A stretch of 64,000 nucleotides of DNA from NCBI RefSeq assembly GCF_001577305.1, contig NZ_CP014518.1, forward strand, positions 992,001 through 1,056,000, written 5' to 3'. This document shows positions 53,063 through 60,920 of this stretch, one piece after another. Made by a program: the position numbers and the translations under genes. The notes under the pieces were generated by a model, which saw nothing but the letters and a program-made list of their open reading frames with translations, searched no databases and was not told where the DNA came from. The stretch is from Sinomonas atrocyanea. Its GTDB lineage: Bacteria; Actinomycetota; Actinomycetes; Actinomycetales; Micrococcaceae. Position 1 is the first letter of the stretch. Every line of letters begins with the position of its first letter.

Positions 53063-53090
53063 GGCGTGGCGTGGCGTGGCGTGGCGTGGC
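53063..53090. repeat. Tandem GGCGT repeat, 5.6 copies
   Basis: Twenty-eight bases of perfect GGCGT units followed by a related G-rich run. It lies in non-coding sequence near the right end of the island and is prone to slippage. Confidence 0.85.
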
Positions 53091-53401
53091 GGGCGTGGGC
53101 GTCGCGGCGGGGGCGGCGGGCCGCGAAGGCGACCACTTGTCGCACTCGACCCGGTCCCCTCCGTCCGACGGCCCCTAGCACCCCGTGGCGCCGGCGCTGA
53201 GAGATTGCCGATTGCCAACATCGAGCCCCACGGGGTGCTGAAGGGAAACTGCGCTGCCCGGTCACTACCCTGTTTACTACCCGCTTTTGCGGGACAGTTC
53301 GGGATCCGACGGGTAGCCTGACGAGGTCCGCTGAGCATGTTTCCGCTGGTCAGACAGGAATTCCGGGCAACTCCGGGGACCGACGGGCATCCCTGCCTGT
53401 T

Positions 53402-53440
53402 AACAGAGCGTCGCCGGTTCGAATCCGGCAGGGGGCTCCA
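53402..53440 (+). other. tRNA-Thr 3' fragment, attachment-site copy 2
   Basis: AACAGAG, one mismatch, then a 31-bp block identical to 43568-43598 (T-arm, AGGGGGC, encoded CCA). Upstream the anticodon arm is recognisable but damaged (GCATCCCTGCCTGTTAACAG), so it is not a working tRNA. With copy 1 it brackets 9.84 kb. Confidence 0.8.
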
Positions 53441-53442
53441 TG

Positions 53443-53487
53443 AACCCCTCTTTGACCTGCGGAAACGCAGATTTCAGAGAGGGGTTT
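53443..53487 (+). terminator. Hairpin after tRNA-Thr fragment copy 2
   Basis: AACCCCTCT pairs with AGAGGGGTT, and an inner CTGCG-gaaa-CGCAG stem lies between them; TTTG follows. It is the counterpart of the hairpin at 43600-43643. Confidence 0.7.
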
Positions 53488-53525
53488 GCCGTGCTCCGGC
53501 GGCGAGGCGGGTGCCGTTCGGGCGG

Positions 53526-53758
53526 CTAGGAGAGGGGCACCAGGCCGCCGAGGATGCCCATTGCGGTCCTGCAGGGCTAGGGCTCGTGGCAGCCGGCGCA
53601 GGGCTCCCCGAGCAAGTCCCCGTCGGGGGTGTGGATCTCAAGAGGAGCTCGCAGACCGGGAGCGAGTACTCGGCGTGCGGCATGCGGCGCCGGCGTGCCT
53701 CGTGGAGCACGCCGAGCATGGTCTCGTGCAGTGGCTGGGCCGGTTCCAGTGAAAACAT
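53526..53758 (-). pseudogene. Small cysteine-cluster protein gene with a frameshift and a nonsense codon
   Basis: ATG 53758 opens MFSLEPAQPLHETMLGVLHEARRRRM, then HAEYSLPVCELLL. One base over, it continues EIHTPDGDLLGEPCAGCHEP, then TAG, then PCRTAMGILGGLVPLS and stop. The pattern CxxCxxx-W/Y-PC is found in short zinc-binding proteins common in Micrococcaceae, and the TAG sits where Trp or Tyr is expected. Two lesions in about 75 codons make it a likely pseudogene. It lies directly outside the right tRNA fragment. Confidence 0.55.
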
Positions 53759-53817
53759 GGCGGATAAGTTACCCGAGGTAGGGATGGGGAAACCGCGGGG
53801 AGCCCAGACGGCGGCCG

Positions 53818-54114
53818 TCAGCCTTCGCAGTCGCGGCAGTACTCGACCCCGCCCCGCACGACCTTCTGCGACCGGTGGCGGACCAGGAAGCAGGACTGGC
53901 AGACGAACTCGTCGGCGCCCTGGGGGATGAGCTGGACTTCGAGCTCGCCGTTGACGAACTCGCCGGGCAGCTCGGCGCTCTCGCCGCTGTCGTCGACGTC
54001 GAGTTCGCGCACCACGGACCGCGGGTCGGGCGCACTGGCCGACTTCAGGGCCTCGAGCGAGTCGTCCTGGGATTCCTTGACGTCCGTGCGCAGCGCGTCG
54101 TAATCGGTGGCCAC
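53818..54114 (-). CDS. DUF4193 zinc-ribbon protein
   Basis: 98 residues from GTG 54114 (MATDYDALRTDVKESQDDSLEAL). An acidic middle precedes a C-terminal zinc ribbon, FVCQSCFLVRHRSQ and YCRDCEG, with two CxxC pairs. DUF4193 is a conserved actinobacterial family encoded near core genes. Its function is not established, although zinc and nucleic-acid binding are plausible. It marks the return to conserved chromosome to the right of the island. Confidence 0.88.
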   Translation of the reverse strand: MATDYDALRTDVKESQDDSLEALKSASAPDPRSVVRELDVDDSGESAELPGEFVNGELEVQLIPQGADEFVCQSCFLVRHRSQKVVRGGVEYCRDCEG

Positions 54115-54639
54115 TTGGCTGGTCTTCCTGTCTGTCGGCGAGGGTGCGAGGAAGCAACGGTACACCGCCCGGCGTCGCCGCCATGGGGCCAAACGTCCTT
54201 GGCGGAGCGTGAGGTTCGTCATCAGGCTCCCAGCCCTCCGATGGGCCTGCGCTGCGCGCCCAAGGCCCAGCCTGACCAAGGGGTGCGCCCCGGTGGTGGC
54301 GTCTCAAGAACTCTACTTTCGTTGGCACTCACGTGAACCTCGGTCGTGGCCGAGCTAACTGCTCGATCACGCCAATCTAGGCGCGCTGGCAGAAGCGGTA
54401 CCAGGGCCGTCAGGCTCGCGATTACGGGGCGGAAGAACCGCCAGATTCTGCTGCGTCACATGGGTTTGGTGACCCTTGGGCGCATTGTCGCTGGGTACGG
54501 ACCGTCCACCTTGATCAAACAGATGAGCTTCATTACCAGTGGCCATACCCAAACTGTCGAACACATGGAGGAAAATCCGGTCCGCGCTGCGGCCAGGTGA
54601 AGACTCCCGACCGCCTCCTCCTGCACGTGGCCTGGCGCA
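54115..54639. other. No gene recognised
   Basis: About 525 bp between the DUF4193 start and the csp leader. An 84-codon plus-strand frame at 54346 has no Shine-Dalgarno sequence or domain and is not counted. The stretch from about 54480 is less GC-rich than its surroundings. Confidence 0.45.
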
Positions 54640-54716
54640 CATAGGATTGTTCGCATGGACGGCGCGGGACCCGGCCGGAGTGCGGCCACGGCACCGTCCG
54701 CAGGAAGGCAGCACCG
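54640..54716 (+). promoter_or_regulatory. Conserved csp 5' leader, copy 2
   Basis: TAGGAT at 54642-54647 and a leader matching 29386-29463 in most positions (GGACGGCGCGGGA, GTGCGGCCACGGC, GGAAGGCAGCACC). The match continues into the coding region. Confidence 0.55.
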
Positions 54717-54920
54717 ATGGCAACAGGCACCGTGAAGTGGTTCAACGCCGAGAAGGGCTTCGGGTTCATCGAGCCCGACGACGGCTCGGCGGACGTCTTC
54801 GCGCACTACTCGCAGATCGACGCCCGCGGGTATCGCTCGCTCGAGGAAGGGCAGAAGGTCGAGTACGAGGTCGGGCAGGGGCAGAAGGGCCCGCAGGCCC
54901 AGCAGATCCGCCCCATCTGA
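54717..54920 (+). CDS. Cold-shock protein, CspA family
   Basis: 67 residues. RNP1 is KGFGFIEP and RNP2 is DVFAHYSQI; the tail is EGQKVEYEVGQGQKGP then QAQQIRPI. It differs from the paralogue at 29464 at only a dozen or so positions. RNA-chaperone function is expected. Flanked by the conserved leader and a GC-rich terminator, it is monocistronic. Confidence 0.95.
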   Translation: MATGTVKWFNAEKGFGFIEPDDGSADVFAHYSQIDARGYRSLEEGQKVEYEVGQGQKGPQAQQIRPI

Positions 54921-54936
54921 CCCCACGACCCACAGG

Positions 54937-54974
54937 AGAGGGGGAGACCGCCCGAGGGCGACCTCCCCCTCTTT
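54937..54974 (+). terminator. Hairpin terminator after the second csp gene
   Basis: AGAGGGGGAG pairs with CTCCCCCTCT, with an inner GCCC/GGGC stem, followed by TTT. It is 16 bp after the stop codon. Confidence 0.8.
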
Positions 54975-55099
54975 CGCTGCCCTGCTGGGGCCAGTGGTGG
55001 CTGCCGACCCCACAGCCGTGGGTGGCCGCCTCCAGCTGGGCCTGGCGGTCACCGGTCCAGAGCAACGCCCGGCTCGCGCCCGTCCCCGGCCCGTCGCCG

Positions 55100-56389
55100 T
55101 CACGCGCGAGGAGATCTACCAGGCCGTCTCGGGTGCCAGTCGGGCGGCCGCCGGTGCCCAGGCATCGGATGTGCTGAGGTGGCCGCCCGTGGTCGTGTCG
55201 CCCGGGGCCCGTTCGACATGGCGGCCTTCAGGATCCCGGCTGCGTCCACCTGATCCGTGTCGACGAGGGGCTGAGAGATCTCGGTCTTCGGCGGCTCCGC
55301 TGTTGCCGTGCGCCTAGGCTCGATGCGGACGAATCGCTCCTTGTTGTCGAGGTGGGGGATCAGGTTGGCCGGGCTGTAGTTGTCATCCTTCTTGTACCGG
55401 TACTTGGCGGTGGAGGCAATCCATTCGCTGTCGCTGCTCAGGAGCGTCCTCGAATAGGGCCGCAGGACGCGCCACCCTCCCGTCCACGACGCGGTGAGCT
55501 GCGCCAGGGGGTTGGGGCGAGTGAGGTACTTGGCCGGGGGCATCGAGAATCCGTCATCCGAGAAAGCGACGTGGCAGTTGGTCGTGAGCCGCTCCACGAT
55601 CCACATGAGCGCGACGTCGGCCAAGGAGTTGTCACGATTCCCGCCCCCAACGTCACCATGGCTTCCGGAGAACCACATCTGCTCCAGCGTCTGCTCGGAG
55701 GCGTGTGCCTGCTGCGTCCACACCGACGGCTCGAAGGAGTTGCGTCTCTCGTCGATGGCGAGGGCCTGGAACGCGAACTTGACCTTCGTCGAGAGGTCTG
55801 TGTCGTGGAACCGCCACTGTCGGTTGAACACATTGACCCAGCGGAGCCCGTTGATGGGTATCCCGAGGGCTCCGACTGTGTCCCAGACCGCGATGCAGCG
55901 GATGTCGGGCTCGTAGCAGTGATGCTTCCGCCTGAAGTCCACGGCTGCCGGGGAACTCGGCTTCGTCGCGGGGCCCCGGTCCTTGTAGAAGGCGTAGGCC
56001 TGGTTCAGCATCTTCAGGTTCTCCGGCTTGAGGAGTCCGCAGTTGCGGATGAAGCCCGCCGTGCTGCGGGCAGTGAAGGCGCCGCGGCTGAAGCCGATCA
56101 GGATGATCTCATCGCCCGGCTTGTAGCTCTTGGCAATGTCGCGGTAGGCCTCGCGGACGTTCTTCGAGAGGCCGAACCCAAAGGCTCCGCCCCAGAGGTG
56201 GTCCCATCGGCCGGTCCCTACCCCCTCGATGTAGAACTTCTTCTGCTCCAATCCGTCGAGGTCCTGAGGTGCCAACGCGTTATAGAGCTTGACCACGTTG
56301 GACGGGCATGGGACCCCATCGGTGGTCTGGTCCCGTCGGTCCCACGTCCCGTCACAGCAGACGATGATCTTCTTCCGCTTCTTCTCCAT
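55100..56389 (-). CDS. DUF2235 alpha/beta-hydrolase (phospholipase-like)
   Basis: 429 residues from ATG 56389 after GAGGAGAGGCC. The N-terminal KKIIVCCDGTWDRRD, the nucleophile motif IILIGFSRGAFTARS (GxSxG), the Asp in CIAVWDTVGALGIP and SGSHGDVGGG with the catalytic His match DUF2235, the fold shared by Tle1-type lipase effectors. No export signal is visible. The Pro/Arg-rich last 40 residues are low complexity. Free-living actinobacterial copies are of unknown role; no type VI or VII secretion genes adjoin it, so an effector role is not supported. Confidence 0.88.
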   Translation of the reverse strand: MEKKRKKIIVCCDGTWDRRDQTTDGVPCPSNVVKLYNALAPQDLDGLEQKKFYIEGVGTGRWDHLWGGAFGFGLSKNVREAYRDIAKSYKPGDEIILIGFSRGAFTARSTAGFIRNCGLLKPENLKMLNQAYAFYKDRGPATKPSSPAAVDFRRKHHCYEPDIRCIAVWDTVGALGIPINGLRWVNVFNRQWRFHDTDLSTKVKFAFQALAIDERRNSFEPSVWTQQAHASEQTLEQMWFSGSHGDVGGGNRDNSLADVALMWIVERLTTNCHVAFSDDGFSMPPAKYLTRPNPLAQLTASWTGGWRVLRPYSRTLLSSDSEWIASTAKYRYKKDDNYSPANLIPHLDNKERFVRIEPRRTATAEPPKTEISQPLVDTDQVDAAGILKAAMSNGPRATRPRAATSAHPMPGHRRPPDWHPRRPGRSPRA

Positions 56390-56618
56390 GGCCTCTCCTC
56401 GTCCCGGCTTCACCACGCGGCCCACGGCAGCGACACCGCACGTGAAGACCATGCGCCGTTGCGGTGTAGTTTGCGAGAGGCCAAGGGCCGATTCTGGATG
56501 GCGTGTTTCTCGTGCGGGCCGAGGGGCCGGTGGTGCCCGCCGAACGCGGCGACCCTGGCTGGGCGGTTCGCCCTATCGGGCCGTTGCCGCAGATGGGGGC
56601 CGCGGGTACCTTGACGGC

Positions 56619-57038
56619 ATGACCGACCGGGAGGACTTCCTCAACCGGGTCAGGACCGCGCTGCACGACGCGGAGGTAGCGCTGCACAACGGCGACGCCG
56701 GCTTTCGCCGGGCCATCTGGTCGCGGAACGAGCCCGTCAGCATCCTGGGAGCGTGGCGGAACGCGTACGGCCAGGGCGAGGTCGAGGATGTGCTCCGGTT
56801 CCTCGAGCAGAGCTTCTCCGGCTGCGCGTCCTACGAGTTCGAGCTCCAGACGTTCGACGTGATCGGCGACGCCGCCTACACCGCCGGCCTTGAGCACACC
56901 TCTGCCATCGTCGACGGGGAGCTGCGCACCTACACGCTCCGCGCGACGCAGGTGTACCGGCGCGAGGGCGGCGACTGGAAGGTCGCCCACCGCCACGCCG
57001 ACACCGTGACCGAACCGGACGCCGCCGAAGACCGCTGA
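56619..57038 (+). CDS. SnoaL/NTF2-like protein (DUF4440-type)
   Basis: 139 residues from ATG 56619. A cone-shaped alpha+beta fold is suggested by ALHDAEVALHNGDAGFRRAIWSRNEPVSILGAW, LEQSFSGCASYEFELQTFDVIGDAAYTAG and TYTLRATQVYRREGGDWKVAHRHAD. Such small proteins serve as isomerases, hydrolases or ligand binders. Nothing in the neighbours identifies the substrate. Confidence 0.85.
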   Translation: MTDREDFLNRVRTALHDAEVALHNGDAGFRRAIWSRNEPVSILGAWRNAYGQGEVEDVLRFLEQSFSGCASYEFELQTFDVIGDAAYTAGLEHTSAIVDGELRTYTLRATQVYRREGGDWKVAHRHADTVTEPDAAEDR

Positions 57039-57050
57039 CGGGTGCGCCGG

Positions 57051-57527
57051 TCAGGGGCCGGTGACGGCGGGGCCGTCCGGCACCGGAGAGGGCCGCGCTT
57101 CGCCGTGGACGGTCGTGAGCTCACCGGAGGGCTCGACCTGAAGCGCGACAACGTCGACCGGGACTCGGGCCTGCCAGGCGGCGGCGAGGACGTCGTCGGG
57201 GATGCGCTCGGCCGCGACCGCGGCGCGGTGCGGGATGAGCGGCAGGAGGGAGCTTTCCTCCTCGAGATGGCGGACGGCACGGTCCACCTGGTCGATGTCC
57301 GCGGCGCCCAGCTGGACCTCCACGATGTGCCGGACGCCGTCGGCCGGGTGGAAGAGGATGACGGCGAACTGGTCGGGCCTCGCGTGCACGACGGTCCGCT
57401 CGAACGCGGGCATCCCGTCGCCGAGGCCGAGCCAGGCGGGGTCCTCCTCGACGCGGGCGGCCAGCCACGCGCCGGACAGGGCTGCAGGGTCATCGATGGG
57501 CGATAGCTCGGGGGATCTGCTGTTCAT
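57051..57527 (-). CDS. PD-(D/E)XK-like hypothetical protein, tandem paralogue 1
   Basis: 158 residues from ATG 57527. Its core, LSGAWLAARVEEDPAWLGLGDG, FAVILFHPADGVRHIVEVQLGAADIDQVDRAVRHL, corresponds segment by segment to the neighbour at 57760-58380. The helix-strand-strand-helix order resembles the nuclease-like fold of proteins with xEVQL/xExK strands. Here the position of the catalytic Lys is Gln (EVQ) and no upstream Asp is obvious, so nuclease activity is unlikely. The role is unknown. Confidence 0.55.
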   Translation of the reverse strand: MNSRSPELSPIDDPAALSGAWLAARVEEDPAWLGLGDGMPAFERTVVHARPDQFAVILFHPADGVRHIVEVQLGAADIDQVDRAVRHLEEESSLLPLIPHRAAVAAERIPDDVLAAAWQARVPVDVVALQVEPSGELTTVHGEARPSPVPDGPAVTGP

Positions 57528-57759
57528 GCGCGCATCATGTGCCCTGCGCGGCAGGGCGTCTGTCACCCGGGAGGCCGTCGTTGGGCCGGGTCGGGCGGGG
57601 GAACCGTTGGCTGCGATCCAGAGCATTGCGAGACCTTCCTCCGGGGACCACGTTGTCCCCTTGGGGTTAGCCACCTCCGCCCCTTCCCAATCACATTGGT
57701 CCCAGAGCCGGTGGTGGTGCTCATCCGGGCATCCCAGGTGCGCCGGAGGGGCAGGGCTG

Positions 57760-58380
57760 TCACGCAGGGGCGGGTGGGTCGGCGGGACCGCGGTCGTCGT
57801 GACGGTAGAGGCGGCCGATCATCCGCAGGCGCAGGTCGGCGGCCTGCTCGGGGGAGTGCCCCTGGAGTCGGGCGACCGCCTCGGCGAGCCTGGTCGCGAG
57901 CTCGTGGTCGGCGGCGGCGTCCGTGACCTCCGGCGGATGGACCGGCTCCGTGTGGAGGACGACCTGGTCTCCGACCTGGAGGGCGTGCAGCTCATACGCG
58001 CCCAAGGGTGCCACCTCCTGGGCCATGAGGACGGCGCGGGCCACGGCCGGGGGAATGTGCTCGGCCACCACGGAAGGCTGCCGCTCAGCGCCGGTGGGGT
58101 CGGTGTGGCTGCCCAGCCAGAGGGTGAGGACGTGGAGGACTTGGTCGGTGTCCGCGTCGGAGAGCTTGACCTCGGCGACGTGCCAGATGCCGGCGGTGGG
58201 GTCGGCGAGGTGCACTGTGAGGGAACCGGGCCGGTCGGAGGGGGCGATGTGCTCGACGGCGAGCTCGGTCTCCCCGAGGGCGAGGAGTGCGGGGTCTTCG
58301 ACGATACGCGCCGCCAGCCATGCGGTGTCGAGGCCGAGGTCGTCCTCGAGGTAGACCCGGTCGGAGGGGGTGTAGTCCAC
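57760..58380 (-). CDS. PD-(D/E)XK-like hypothetical protein, tandem paralogue 2
   Basis: 206 residues from GTG 58380. LDTAWLAARIVEDPALLALGETELAVEH and LTVHLADPTAGIWHVAEVKLSDADTDQVLHVLTLW align with paralogue 1; here the E-x-K pair is retained (AEVKL). A further C-terminal part (LATRLAEAVARLQGHSPEQAADLRLRMIGRLYRH) is helical. Its origin by tandem duplication with divergence of the active site is a reasonable reading. No partner methylase, toxin or helicase gene adjoins. Confidence 0.55.
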   Translation of the reverse strand: MDYTPSDRVYLEDDLGLDTAWLAARIVEDPALLALGETELAVEHIAPSDRPGSLTVHLADPTAGIWHVAEVKLSDADTDQVLHVLTLWLGSHTDPTGAERQPSVVAEHIPPAVARAVLMAQEVAPLGAYELHALQVGDQVVLHTEPVHPPEVTDAAADHELATRLAEAVARLQGHSPEQAADLRLRMIGRLYRHDDRGPADPPAPA

Positions 58381-58515
58381 TCTCGGATGGTAGATCCGGG
58401 CTTGTGGAGGCCGCCACAGTGGGGGGCGGTCTGAACTGCTCCCCGAGAGTTGGATTGGGGAACGGGACGGGGCCAACCCCGCTGCGCTCCGGGAGCTGAG
58501 CACTACCATGGAGGC

Positions 58516-59553
58516 ATGGCTGCCAGCCGAAATCCGCTCGACGACCTGCGCGGAACCCTCAACCATCTGGCCGATCAGCTCAAGCTTCCCGGTTCGGAGC
58601 GCGTCGACGAACTGGTTGGCGATCTCATCGGTGCAAGGCCCGGGCCCGCCCGGCCGCTGGCCGAGGTGCAGGCCGAGCTCGACGCGCTGGTCGGCCTGGA
58701 GACCGTCAAGGAACAGGTGCGCGCCCTCGTCGCGCTCCTCCAGATCCAGGCCCGCCGCAAGACGCACGGCCTCCCGGAGGTGGCCACATCACAGCATCTG
58801 GTGTTCCTCGGAAACCCGGGCACTGGAAAGACCACCGTGGCGCGACTCCTGGCCGAGATGTACCGCGCGGTCGGGCTGCTGCAGAAAGGCCACCTGGTCG
58901 AGGTCGACCGTTCGGGCCTTGTGGGGCAGTACGTCGGTGCGACCGCCATCAAGACGGACCGGGTGATCCGGCGTGCGCTGGATGGCGTGCTGTTCATTGA
59001 CGAGGCCTACGCGCTGGCGCCGGAGGACGGCCGGATGGACTTCGGCCCCGAGGCGATCGAGATCCTGCTCAAGCGGATGGAGGACCACCGCCACCGACTG
59101 GTCGTGATCGTGGCCGGGTACCCGCGACTGATGGAGTCCTTCCTGCTCTCGAACCCCGGCCTGCGCTCCCGGTTCGCCCGCGAGATCACGTTCCCCGACT
59201 ACTCGGTCGACGAACTTCAGACGATCTTCCACCAGACGCTGGCCCAGCACGAGTACACGCTGGGGCCGCGCGCGGACCAGATGCTGCGCCGCATCCTCAC
59301 TGGGCTCCACGCGGGCGAGGACTCCGGCAACGCACGCTTTGCCCGTACGCTCTTCGAGCAGGCGCTCAACCGCCAGGCGCTCCGCCTCTCGCGCGACCAA
59401 GGACAGAGCCTCGACGCGCTCGACCGTGAGTCCGTCACGACGCTCACCGCGGAGGACATCGTGGAGGCCGCGCTGGCGCTGGGCGAGGAGCCGGAGCCGG
59501 AGCCGGAGCCGGAACCGGAGCAGCAGCCCTGGTGGCGCCGCTGGCTGGTCTGA
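58516..59553 (+). CDS. AAA+ ATPase, CbbX/EccA/SpoVK-like
   Basis: 345 residues from ATG 58516. A short helical N-terminus precedes LDALVGLETVKEQVRALVALLQIQARRK, Walker A GNPGTGKTT, the pore-loop region RSGLVGQYVGATAIKTDRVI, Walker B GVLFIDEAYALAPED, sensor 1 VIVAGYPRLMESFLLSNPGLRSRF and a C-terminal helical lid. This subfamily forms hexameric remodelling machines (CbbX on Rubisco, EccA in type VII secretion). The C-terminus is an acidic Glu-Pro repeat followed by the Trp-rich WWRRWLV. No client genes of either kind are next to it, so the target is unknown. Confidence 0.9.
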   Translation: MAASRNPLDDLRGTLNHLADQLKLPGSERVDELVGDLIGARPGPARPLAEVQAELDALVGLETVKEQVRALVALLQIQARRKTHGLPEVATSQHLVFLGNPGTGKTTVARLLAEMYRAVGLLQKGHLVEVDRSGLVGQYVGATAIKTDRVIRRALDGVLFIDEAYALAPEDGRMDFGPEAIEILLKRMEDHRHRLVVIVAGYPRLMESFLLSNPGLRSRFAREITFPDYSVDELQTIFHQTLAQHEYTLGPRADQMLRRILTGLHAGEDSGNARFARTLFEQALNRQALRLSRDQGQSLDALDRESVTTLTAEDIVEAALALGEEPEPEPEPEPEQQPWWRRWLV

Positions 59554-59761
59554 CCGTCATTGCGGCGGCTGCAAGGGCGCACGCCGAGAAGGACGCAAGG
59601 CGTCCCTACGGACCATGCAAGGGATAGCCGCACCGATTGGAGGGACGGTACTGAGGCCGGGCGATATGGGGGCACGAATACCCTTCTCGTGGTGCGGGAG
59701 CACCAGTAGCGTCCTGCGCACCGGGCCTGCGGACCGCCGGCCCCCTTCGAGAGGACGCGCC

Positions 59762-60025
59762 ATGCCGACCGTGATCGCCCACCACGATGTGAAGGACAAG
59801 GACCACTGGCTCGCCTCACCGAAACGTGAGGAGCTCTTCGGCCCGCTCGGAGTCACCAATATCCGGACGTTCGTCAACCCGCAGAACCCGACACAAGTGG
59901 CAGTGCTGATGGATGTTGCTGACATGGATGCGGTCATGGCGGCGATGCAGTCCAAGGCCGCCGCTGAGGCCATGGAGTACGACGGCGTGCTGGCCGACAC
60001 CTTGGTGATCCTGGTAGAGGCGTAG
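59762..60025 (+). CDS. Small conserved-type hypothetical protein, 87 residues
   Basis: ATG 59762. PTVIAHHDVKDKDHWLASPKREELFGPLGVTNIRTFV then TQVAVLMDVADMDAVMAAMQSKAAAEAMEYDGV and TLVILVEA fit a ferredoxin-like dimeric alpha/beta barrel, as in ABM-type or YCII-like small proteins. It is a stand-alone gene. The function is unknown. Confidence 0.7.
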   Translation: MPTVIAHHDVKDKDHWLASPKREELFGPLGVTNIRTFVNPQNPTQVAVLMDVADMDAVMAAMQSKAAAEAMEYDGVLADTLVILVEA

Positions 60026-60155
60026 GCGCTGCTCCTGCAGGCGAGGGCGCAGGTCCGTGCGGAAGGTGCATGCGCCCCCGTCCCGCGGGCTGGACCGGCA
60101 GCGGGCGCCGGCTCATCATCCGGGTTCCGTCCTGCGCGGGTGATGCGATGACTGT

Positions 60156-60920
60156 TCAGGCAGACATGGTGGCGAGCGTGAGCAGTGCCAGGTCGTGGAG
60201 GCCGTGCCCCAGTCCGGTGGCCAGAGTGGTGCAGTGGCGGATGGTGAGCACCGCGGTGGCGTAGACCGCGCCGATGAGCGCCGTCATGATGACCTGCAGG
60301 ACGTCCTGCGCGCCAGGGAAGTGCCAGAGTCCGAAGAGGGCTGACGAGGCGACCACCGCCCAAGTCCTCGAGGCCAGGACGCGTCTGGCTCCTGCGAGGA
60401 CGTAGCCCCGCCAGGCGAACTCCTCCACGAAGCCGACGAGCACGAAGGAGCGGACGGCGAGGTAGGCGAAGGCGAGCGGCCGGGGTTCGCCTCGGCCCAG
60501 GACGCCGAAGCCCAGGAGTGCCGGGACGAGGGCAAGCGTCAGGCTGGCCGCGGCGAGGGCTACCCCGATGAGCGCCTGGCGCCCAGCGTGCGTAGCGGAC
60601 CAACCGAGCGCGAGGGAGAGGGGCAGTCTGCCGAGCCGGGCGGCGGCGACCAGGACGGCCATGATCGCGAGGAACGGGGACAGGTCGACGGCGACCCGCA
60701 GCGGTAGGCCCCTCGCGCTGGCGGCGGAGACGGCGACCGGCCAGAGGACGGCGACCGCGAACAGGGCAAGCACCACGACGGCCGATGCTGCGAGGCTGGG
60801 GGCCGGCCAGCCGTCTCTGAGGACCAGAGCGTCCCGCCACGAGGGCGATCCGGCCGGTGCGGCACCGCGCTGACCCTTCGGGTCTTTCGGGGGACGCGTG
60901 GTCCGGCGTCTGGGCCGCAT
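60156..60920 (-). CDS. CPBP-family intramembrane metalloprotease (Abi/CAAX-like)
   Basis: 254 residues with about seven or eight membrane helices. The two catalytic motifs are present: VEEFAWRGYVLAG (EExxxR) and SALFGLWHFPGAQ (FxxxH), the Glu and His being metal or catalytic ligands. Bacterial members take part in bacteriocin immunity, protein maturation or membrane-signal proteolysis. The basic N-terminus (RPRRRTTRPPKDPK) supports a cytoplasmic start. No bacteriocin gene was seen nearby. Confidence 0.88.
   Translation of the reverse strand: MRPRRRTTRPPKDPKGQRGAAPAGSPSWRDALVLRDGWPAPSLAASAVVVLALFAVAVLWPVAVSAASARGLPLRVAVDLSPFLAIMAVLVAAARLGRLPLSLALGWSATHAGRQALIGVALAAASLTLALVPALLGFGVLGRGEPRPLAFAYLAVRSFVLVGFVEEFAWRGYVLAGARRVLASRTWAVVASSALFGLWHFPGAQDVLQVIMTALIGAVYATAVLTIRHCTTLATGLGHGLHDLALLTLATMSA

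Noticed and set aside
53063..53090. Part of a CRISPR array
   Set aside because: The units are five bases long with no spacers. I saw no CRISPR repeats or cas genes in the window.
54346..54600. An 84-residue protein upstream of csp
   Set aside because: No Shine-Dalgarno sequence, an Arg-rich start and no domain; more likely untranslated sequence upstream of the csp promoter.
55100..56389. Type VI secretion effector
   Set aside because: The fold fits, but there are no VgrG, Hcp or immunity genes and the organism appears to be a Gram-positive actinobacterium.
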